DNA from: Diphasiastrum complanatum
Taxonomy: Eukaryota > Streptophyta > Lycopodiopsida > Lycopodiales > Lycopodiaceae
Direction of reading: 5' to 3'
Assembly: GCA_029204225.1 (NCBI GenBank)
Contig: CM055096.1
Location: forward strand, 43,815,967-43,879,966
Length of the DNA: 64,000 bases
The translations under genes were made by a program, and so were the position numbers. Under the pieces are notes generated by a model. It did not search any database and had not been told where the DNA came from. It saw only the letters and a program-made list of their open reading frames with translations. Of this stretch, positions 57,791-64,000 are shown in pieces. Within the stretch, counting starts at the first letter, position 1, and the number at the start of each line of letters is the position of its first letter.

Positions 57791-58274
57791 AAGTTATTGC
57801 CTCAGCCCAAAATGGTTTGGATAGAGAAGCACCTAGCCTTAAGGCCTTAGCACACTCACAAAGAGATCTGTTTCTTCTCTCACTCACTCCATTTTGTTGA
57901 GGGGTGTATGGACATGACAACTCCTTCTTTATGCCATTAGAACTACAAAATTCAATCAACTTATTGGAGATATATTCACCTCCATTATCACTCCTTAATA
58001 CCTTAATTTTGGTACTAAGTTGATTTTCTACCAAAGACTTGAACTTTACAAAAGAATCAAACACCATAGATTTGCTAGACAAGAGGTACATCCAGCAATA
58101 TCTAGAATAGTCATCAATGAAGATTACATAATACTTGGCACCACCGTAAGACTCATGTGAAAAGTTATAAACATCCGAATGGATGAGTTCAAGAGGAGAG
58201 CTTGATCTTGAGAAGGGTAGTTTTTGAGCCTTTGAGAGGCTATATGCTTCACATATCTTCCCACACTTTGACAA
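57633..58274 (-). pseudogene. Ty1/copia integrase (copia element 3)
   Basis: The integrase D-D-E residues are all visible: LIHSDVYNFS, RSDNGGEY and GVSERRNRSL. Before them only the end of the GAG-pre-integrase block is left (CGKICEAYSLSKAQ). A frameshift near 57760-57700 separates it from its C-terminal continuation. Gag and protease are absent: the frame starts directly after a patch foreign to this family (58287-58320). Confidence 0.85.
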
Positions 58275-58286
58275 ATGTTCTTTTTT

Positions 58287-58320
58287 AGAGACCTTTAGTA
58301 GGACATCTGTTCTGAATATA
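58287..58320 (-). other. Patch from the copia 1 family inside copia element 3
   Basis: Thirty-four bases match 15512-15545 of copia element 1, where they encode IQNRCPTKGLS of integrase, with one mismatch. In element 3 they lie upstream of the GAG-pre-integrase region, out of place. Confidence 0.75.
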
Positions 58321-58475
58321 TAGCCCTATTCAGAGTTTTGATCTACAAAAGATCCAGTCTACATATGCAAGAAACTCAATTTTGGTGTAGAATCCTCTCT
58401 AGCATGCTCTAGCCTTGATATATTCACCAAACCATTGATAGATATGATTTTCTCCTTCATAATTTGAAACACAAG

Positions 58476-58487
58476 CTCTAATACCAT
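58476..58487 (-). other. Primer binding site of copia element 3
   Basis: TGGTATTAGAGC on the minus strand abuts the LTR. It has one mismatch to the usual initiator tRNA-Met site. Confidence 0.85.
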
Positions 58488-59112
58488 GTGAAAGATTCAG
58501 ATCATTGATGATCCAAATCCATAAACTGATCTTGGATTAGAAAGAGAACAAATAAACAATCTTGCCAATGTAAAAAAATCAGCATCTACTCTATGAATGA
58601 GATGCAAACTCTAATAGAACTTAGTCAAAACTGAATCACAACATAAAAAGAAGTTGTTGTTCGTACTATTGTATTTCACACGTGTGGATCTGGAAATAGC
58701 AAATATTGATCATTCTACACATAGAATTGCAAGCAATCACAAGTATAGTGCACCAATGGATAGTAGAACCCAAGAGAACCATGTATAAGCATGAAATGAG
58801 ATAGAGAAGGGAGAAGATGTGCTTCTCCACGAGTTACATTCTTTTATAACAGCTCCAAACCCTATTTGACCACTTGGCTTTCCCTCCAAAATGTAAACCC
58901 TAATATTTTTGGGTCTAGATTCAATGTACCCAATTGAATCTACTCAAACTTGACTACCAAATTTTCCACACTTTCAAAAAGTGTTTATTCAAATGAAATT
59001 TAGACTAATTAACTTTGAAAAGTCAAACTCTAAGTCTAATATAAAGTTGGTCTCAATTTGCCAAATAAACAAATGTAGCAAATATGACTAAACTAGTTGA
59101 TAATTTCTCACA
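58488..59112 (-). repeat. 5' LTR of copia element 3
   Basis: Starts TGTGAAAGATTCAGATC and ends CTCACA in plus orientation, 625 bp. The start resembles the LTR of the complete element (TGTGAAAAATA). No partner LTR exists because the other end is truncated. Confidence 0.75.
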
Positions 59113-59683
59113 GGATCTTAGGGGCACCTTGGAGGGCTCTTTGGCGACATTGGTGGACATCAACCCAAAAGCTTGGAGGGCGGCTCTTCCTAGTTGTAAA
59201 AGTGGTATCAGATCCTCTTCCAAAGTGGTGATGGTAAATACTGAATCTCTTTTTTTTTGTTGCATAAAAGTCTGCCATCAAATTGTTATGATAGTGTTAT
59301 TGAAATAGCACCAATTTCTTGCTTCTAAAAATTTGTGTGCATTTCAATAGGGGCTGGTTTTTTGAATTTTTGAATGACTTTCTAAGGCTAGAATAGAGTG
59401 GCCAACATGTCTTCATTTTGATAGGTAGAAGTGCTTGCAAGTTGAAAAGTAGATTGAATTTAGTAGTGTTTCATGAAAAGGAAGGTTGGTGTTTTTTCTT
59501 TTGAAGAGAGAAGTGATAGTTTGGCTTTTTTTGGGCTGTCCCAAATCTATGGGCCTCAAAAATAGGTGCCCAACTTCCACTTTCAATAGCTTTTTTTTGA
59601 AGTTTTGTTTGTGCCTAAAGTGAAGTTGCCAAATGTATAGGAAGTTTGGAGTTGCACACACACTAAAATTTAGTGAAGAAGCT
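59113..59683. other. Intergenic DNA with an isolated primer-site-like word
   Basis: TGGTATCAGATCC at about 59202 resembles the initiator tRNA-Met primer site, but no LTR end precedes it. A 74-codon frame at 59084-59308 is unrecognised. Confidence 0.4.
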
Positions 59684-60100
59684 ACCCATCATAGGCTAAA
59701 AATACCTTCATTTTGGTCTTCTATTTTTTTTTTCACATAACTCAATGACCTTCACAGAACTTCAACAACCTTCAAATCTGATTTTTTTTGTCTATTTTTA
59801 CCTCGGATTAAGAAAAATAGGCTAAATGAATCTATTTTTTTTTTTTTTTGTGAAGGGAAGTTTTTCTTACATAGAAGGTAAGGTTAATTTTGTTATGGGT
59901 TTGTGAATAAGCAACCCATCATAACCTAAATCACTTTCATTCCGGTTTTCTAGTTTTTTCACAGAACTTCAATGACCTTCAAATCTGATTTTTGGTCTAT
60001 TCTTACCTTGGATTAAGAATGATAGACTAAAAATTCTGCTTTTTGAGAAGGGAAGTTTTTTTAGAAGGTGGATTTGATTTTGTTAAGAGTCTCTTCTCAA
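59684..60100. repeat. Diverged tandem duplication, about 230-bp period
   Basis: Units start ACCCATCATA at 59684 and 59914. They share CACAGAACTTCAA, AACCTTCAAATCTGATTTTT, GGATTAAGAA and GAAGGGAAGTTTTT in order. Confidence 0.85.
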
Positions 60101-60632
60101 CTTTTGGATTTAAAGAGAAATAATTGCTCTCAACTCTTAAAAACAAATGTTAGTTCTCCATTCTACATAGCTAGAAACATAGATGAAACCATTTTGAAAT
60201 TTGGTAGTTGTAAATGGAATGATGAGATTCTTAATTTTAATGCCATAAAATTGGAGAACATGTTAATATACTTCTTGACATGGGATCTCACTAGGTATGT
60301 TCATGATGAGTGCTTTGGAAGGAGTCCTTTCCAATATAAGAGAGGGAGAGGGCGCCCATAGGGAGGGAAATTTATTGTGTTGTCGCTTGCTTCTATTCAC
60401 TAGTGGAAGGCTAGAGTGTAGAGAGCATTTGTTTTGCTTGATTGCTCTTGTGGGGATCTCCATCTTTGATATGGGACTTAGATGGGGATAGGATCTTGCT
60501 AGAAATTAAGCTCACAGTTTCCTCTTTGGTGATACAATTTATTCAAGATTCTTCTTGCACATGTTTCGATCTTTGAATCAATCATTGATCTAGGATCCAA
60601 TGCAACCTCTTTAGGTTTTATGTTTGCTCATC
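60101..60632. other. Intergenic DNA, nothing recognised
   Basis: Frames at 60068-60361 and 60297-60491 carry no motif. Confidence 0.45.
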
Positions 60633-61724
60633 TGATACCTGCAAGAATTACAATTTTCTGTTTTGCTATTCTGCATATTTAGTCATGTTTTTTAAAACAG
60701 ACTGCAGTACCTACAAAAATACTCTCATTCTGAGTGCAGACTAATGCCTGGTAAAATACATGGGTTTCTGCAAAGCAGTTTGACCCCTGCAACTTTCTAC
60801 ACAGAATAAAAAACAGCCGAACTATTCGAAGGATGACTACATCGACCTTTCAGCTAATCTTCATGTCCAGACTAAAGGGTATTCATTCATGTATGCGAAG
60901 TCTTTTAGAAGTATGCGAAGTGTCCAACAAATCCAGCTACTTTGACGATCGACAGATCCAACTGCCTTCCAAAGTATCCGAAATATGTGACCAAAGTTTG
61001 CGAAAAATATGACTAACTCGTGTATTTCATTGACTTTGAGTCAGCTAACTGAGGTATACATTGTACATCAAATATCTGTAAAGTACACGACCAGGTACAT
61101 AGTTTAACTAAACTAGTCTTGTAGTTATAGATTAGTTAAACGATTCTTGTAACAACAAGGATGCTGTGTATAAATACATCCCCAACTCACTTCGTAGTAA
61201 GGTGCAATAGAGCAGAAGATCTAGCATCTAAGTTAGGCCGCTATTTAAGCCGTAACCATTTGTGTTGCTATTGCTCTTATGACAAGCATTTAGTGTAATA
61301 TAGAACCAACACCTTCTACTATCTGTCATAGATGTATGTGTGTTGTGATTGATTGCACTCTTCTACTTACTTGTCCTAACTCATTCACTCAGTCTGATCA
61401 AATCACGGACTTCCAACTCCTCAAAATTTGATCAAATGACGACTATCTTTGATGCCTGAGGAACAAGCGCTATCTTTCTGCAGTATCACTTTAATTCTGT
61501 ATTGAACTTCACATTCAAATTGATTAACAGTAATTCCACAAACTATGAATCCTCTTCGGTGGTTGTGCTCACAATTTATCTGAGCACACAATTATTTTAG
61601 CGATCCTATTTGGCATTTACAATCTCTTGCTTTGATCGAGGTCATTCTTGCTAGTAGTTAGTAGCAGCCCATATCGGGAGAGTTGTTCCGCACTCCATCT
61701 CTCTCTCTCTCCCTCATTCCATCA
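60633..61724 (+). repeat. 5' LTR of copia element 4 (left end tentative)
   Basis: The right end CATTCCATCA at 61724 is fixed by the primer site that follows. A TATAAATA lies at 61169-61176. TGATACC at 60633 would pair with the CATCA end, but without a second LTR in the window the start is a guess. Confidence 0.5.
61169..61176 (+). promoter_or_regulatory. TATA box of the copia element 4 LTR
   Basis: TATAAATA, about 555 bp before the LTR end. Confidence 0.55.
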
Positions 61725-61726
61725 GG

Positions 61727-61738
61727 TGGTATCAGAGC
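61727..61738 (+). other. Primer binding site of copia element 4
   Basis: TGGTATCAGAGC two bases after the LTR end, complementary to initiator tRNA-Met. Confidence 0.93.
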
Positions 61739-61783
61739 TCAGTTAATTAAGTTGAGAGGTTATTCTATTTCAATCATTGTCAA

Positions 61784-63200
61784 TATGTCTCTCATTGGTA
61801 ACACTTCATCTTCTTCATTATCCAACGAAGTTAGAATTATTGATAAGTTCAACGGATCTAACTTCTATATCTAGAAATTGGAACTTAGGATGATGCTTAT
61901 AGATAGGGATCTTTGGGATGTTGTAGACGAGTTTGACCTGAAACTAGACGATGATGATTATGAATTAGCTAAGGCATGGAAGAGCAATGATCAGAAGGCC
62001 GTAGCATCAATCACACAAAATCTGGCCGATTTCCAAATATCCCACGTTACCATTTGCAAATCCTCTAAGGAAGCATTGAGATTTGTTATGGAATCTCTAT
62101 GAGGCTCAAGATGTGACCATAAGGTTACACCTTAGAAAGAAGTTCTTTACTCTCAGAATGTCTGATTCTACAGCCATTACTACCCACATCAACAACTTCA
62201 AATCTTTACTAGATTAATTGTCCACTGTAGGTTGTGTTTTCGCATAATCTGTGCTATTCAGGATAATGATAATGTAATGACTTTGCTTTCTTCTTTACCA
62301 AATTCTTATGAGCACTTTGTTGTAATGATCTCTACTCAACCTAACCTAGCCTTCAAAAGGTCATCGGTCATCTTCTTTAAGAAGAGATGCGGAGAAAGAC
62401 CAATGATCTATCCGTCAAAGATAAGTCTCTGGCACTATACACCAAGAAGAAAGATAATTCCAAGGGCAAGAATCAAATGCAGAAGCAACAACAACAGAAG
62501 CCTCAAACTCAATCAGAGAGCAGTGGATTGAAAAAGAAACTCTTTTGCAGATACTATAAGAGGGTGAACCATGACATCAAAGATTGTCATACCTGAATCT
62601 ACAACAAGGTGAAGAAGCATCAACATCAACAATTGAACTCTATCAATGCAGTGGAATTTAAGGAGCAAACACTTGATGATGACAAACCATCAGAATTGTT
62701 AGTGGCTTACAACAGTAGTATGCAGACTACGACATCTGGTATCTCGACAACAGTGCTACCCAACACATGACTCCTCGAAGAGAATGGTTTACTGAATATG
62801 TAGCTTATACTAGAGACGAATTCATCTACCTCGGAGACTCTAGCACCATCAGTGTGAAAGGCAAAGGAACAGTCAAGATAGTATTCAAAAATGCTTTTTC
62901 CATTTATGTTTCGAATGTCCTTCATGTACCTCAACTATCTAAGAATCTGTTATCGATTTCAAAGATAACTATTGAGGGCTGTGCTGTTACATTTTCTTCT
63001 GAATAGTGTATAATCTTCGACAAAGATACTACTCTGACTACTTGCACACGAGTTGGAAACTTTAATGTAATGTATACGATCTAGCTTTTTTGTGACATCG
63101 TCGATTTGGACATGCTAATACAAGATCTCTTTCTTACATGAGTTGTAATGATTTAGTTGATGGAATGAATTTCCCTCTTGCATTAGATAGAAAATCATTT
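61784..63200 (+). pseudogene. Ty1/copia Gag, protease and GAG-pre-integrase (copia element 4)
   Basis: Gag starts MSLIGNTSSSSLSNEVRIID at 61784, with a stop at 61872-61874 soon after. It continues as KLELRMMLIDRDLWDVVDEF. The zinc knuckle reads FCRYYKRVNHDIKDC near 62547: the second Cys is Tyr, so metal binding is probably lost. The protease reads YLDNSATQHMTPRREW (62734 on) where DSGATQHM is usual. A GAG-pre-integrase block (FGHANTRSLSYM, FFCESCIYGKHT) follows at about 63100-63230. Several stops and frameshifts are present. Confidence 0.8.
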
Positions 63201-63204
63201 TTCT

Positions 63205-63960
63205 GTGAATCTTGCATTTATGGAAAACACACGACAATTTTTTTGGACTTCATCTGAAGATCCAGAGACCCTAGCTGAAGCGAATACAACTCACTTTTGT
63301 CGAACCAGAACTGGACACTGGTCGACTTCCCCACTCATAAGAGAGTACAAGTGGAGGGACGACAAGTGGATATTCAAGACGATGATCAACTCTGATGCTT
63401 TCATTGTAAAATGGAAAGTAAGGCTGGTGGCCAAAGGATTTACTCAAATCCAAGGAGTGGATTATCAAGAAATCTTTAGTCATGTTGTCGAAATGCAGTC
63501 AATCAGGACTCTCATTGCACTAGCAGCCGTCGAAGACCTCAAAATGCATCAAATGGATGTCAAAACCTCGAAGACCTTTCTCAATGGCTACGTCGAAGAG
63601 GAGCTGTACACCTTCAAACCCGAAGGATTCGAAGTCAAAGGCCAAGAGCACAAAGTGTGCAAGCTGCACAAAGCAATCTATGGTTTGAAACATGCTACAA
63701 TGGCTTGGTTTGAACGAATTAATGGTTATCTCATTCAATTAGGTTTTGCAAACAATACTGCAATGTTTATTCCAAATACATAGGTGTCAATTCAGGTCAC
63801 ATAGCTCTATATGTAGATGATGCATTTATTTTGTCTAATGACACATTCTTACTGCACACTACTAAGAGTGACTGATCTAGGCACTGTTCATTCATTTTTA
63901 GAAATACACATCACACTCAATTTCAGCCTACTACCATTCCATGTGATAACATGAGCTTTA
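63205..63960 (+). pseudogene. Ty1/copia reverse transcriptase (copia element 4), integrase missing
   Basis: The frame passes from the GAG-pre-integrase block almost directly to the start of reverse transcriptase: KWIFKTMINSDAFIVKWKVR, KGFTQIQGVDYQEIFSHV, HQMDVKTSKTFLNGYVEEEL and CKLHKAIYGLKHATMAWFER. A stop at 63781 is followed in another frame by ALYVDDAFIL (about 63810), so the catalytic YVDD is kept but out of frame. No integrase D-D-E sequence exists between the two parts. RNase H would lie beyond the window. Confidence 0.8.
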
Positions 63961-64000
63961 CTTCATTGTCACTGAATCCCAGATGTCGTGGCAAGTCAAA

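Noticed and set aside
59198-59216. Possible retroelement primer site TGGTATCAGATCC
   Set aside because: It differs from the usual site at the end, and no LTR end precedes it. Chance is more likely.
61725-61740. Possible tRNA gene from the tRNA-like word
   Set aside because: Only the 12-base primer-binding complement is present; no cloverleaf can be drawn around it or around 30720 or 58476.

Overview
The window looks like nuclear DNA of a land plant, most likely a fern or another seed-free plant. The evidence is one intron-containing gene for a PLS-class pentatricopeptide (PPR) protein with an N-terminal block of PDF-type motifs and a DYW cytidine-deaminase domain, set in a landscape of Ty1/copia, Ty3/gypsy and LINE retroelements. 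Retroelements use the plant initiator tRNA-Met primer site. Long CT, CA and TA microsatellites are frequent. No bacterial, organellar, rRNA, tRNA or CRISPR feature is visible. The species is an inference, not something the sequence proves.

Layout. 1-1035: 3' end of a chromodomain-bearing Ty3/gypsy element and its LTR, interrupted by a LINE. 1030-6105: three LINE pieces (A, B, C) of one family, each ending in a short hairpin followed by a (CT)n tail. 6106-12900: duplicated and decayed intergenic DNA with a probable gypsy LTR remnant. 12900-17840: two decayed, related Ty1/copia elements on the minus strand. 18415-22155 (minus) and 22764-23922 (plus): two head-to-head decayed reading frames. The minus one is gag-like, with a zinc knuckle and a coiled coil. 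24956-31386: a complete, very young Ty1/copia element with 655-bp LTRs, a perfect 5-bp target duplication and an intact 1317-residue polyprotein, nested in a decayed plus-strand reading frame that continues to about 34640. 34900-38400: intergenic DNA with minisatellites and a foldback. 38421-41895: the PPR-DYW gene in four exons, with two frameshifts near its 3' end. 42180-43543: an ORF1-only LINE (D). 43544-56060: intergenic DNA with palindromes, foldbacks and tandem duplications. 56065-59112: a chimeric, truncated minus-strand copia element. 60633-64000: a plus-strand copia element that has lost its integrase.

How it fits together. The only candidate host gene I can name is the PPR-DYW gene, predicted to be imported into plastids or mitochondria and to edit a C in organellar RNA. 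Its present sequence cannot encode the whole DYW domain in one frame. The rest is mobile DNA in several age classes, from the nearly identical LTR pair at 24956/30732 to fragments with many stops. The most unusual signals are in the LINE family: a 3' hairpin with a covarying base pair, a microsatellite tail in place of poly(A), a PCNA-interaction-like motif at the end of ORF2, and an ORF1-only derivative.
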